A stretch of DNA of 64,000 bases from Udeniomyces pyricola. Its lineage: Eukaryota; Basidiomycota; Tremellomycetes; Cystofilobasidiales; Mrakiaceae. The stretch is from positions 166,976 to 230,975 of the forward strand of contig BCIK01000014.1 of the NCBI GenBank assembly GCA_039545295.1, read 5' to 3'. The notes under the pieces are model-generated. The model worked only from the letters and a program-made list of their open reading frames with translations, did not search any database and was not told where the DNA came from. Position 1 is the first letter of the stretch. Each line of letters opens with the position of its first letter. Positions 63,864-64,000 of the stretch are shown piece by piece. A program made the translations under genes and the position numbers.

Positions 63864-64000
63864 CTATTATATCAAGAAGACAGAGGGACAAAAAAAAAAA
63901 AAAAAAAATCGGTCAGATTCAGGATATATCAAGGCACTGCGGGAACCCAGAAAGCGATGTAAAGTTCGAAAAGAGTGTAAGAGAGAGCCGATGTAACGTA

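Overview
The window is a stretch of nuclear genome from an intron-dense fungus, most probably a basidiomycetous yeast or related basidiomycete. Reasons: nearly every gene is broken by several short GT–AG introns (typically 50–300 nt), genes lie on both strands with no operons, 5' flanks are CT-rich, and the proteins are eukaryotic (U4/U6 snRNP Prp4, TCERG1/CA150, CLPTM1, Rab GTPase, mitochondrial-type rhomboid, Fpk1/Nrc-2-type AGC kinase, Flo8-type LisH activator). A more exact placement cannot be made from sequence alone; intron density would suit Tremellomycetes/Cystofilobasidiales, but that is a guess. Short N runs and long homopolymer G/C tracts mark assembly-difficult spots.

Layout, left to right: PRP4 (minus, cut by the left edge); a membrane-anchored coiled-coil protein (minus); a SEC14/CRAL-TRIO protein (plus); a four-TM protein (minus); a small protein with a short amphipathic alpha-helical-looking motif (minus); a CLPTM1 homologue (minus); a 72-aa small protein (minus); a secretory/membrane parallel beta-helix protein (minus); a TCERG1-like WW/FF protein (minus); a highly unusual Rab-like GTPase (plus); an Ett1/Nro1-like protein (minus) divergent from a rhomboid protease (plus); an Fpk1/Nrc-2-like kinase (minus) divergent from GTP cyclohydrolase I (plus); a 2-kb gene-poor stretch with one short ORF; an LLP/DUF2423-like nucleolar protein (minus); a multi-TM protein (minus) divergent from a Tvp38/TMEM64 protein (plus); a two-CBS-domain protein (plus); a 1285-aa Gln/His-rich LisH protein (plus); and the last exon of a probable GPI-anchored protein (minus) at the right edge.

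No operon-like pathway, CRISPR array, tRNA, rRNA, transposase or obvious transposon was found. Several genes converge on membrane traffic and lipid topology (SEC14, Rab, CLPTM1, Tvp38, flippase-type kinase) and on RNA processing (PRP4, TCERG1), but nothing shows they act as one system. The most unusual items are the Rab-like GTPase (a ~260-residue insertion between G4 and G5, an atypical G4 motif and a 14-nt micro-exon), recurrent sense-strand poly-C tracts close to 5' splice sites, frequent GTTCGT donors, and an E-box/inverted-repeat cluster in the Ett1–rhomboid bidirectional promoter. Splice junctions quoted below were chosen by reading frame, GT/AG and family resemblance; where I summed exons, totals divide by three, which is a useful internal check.
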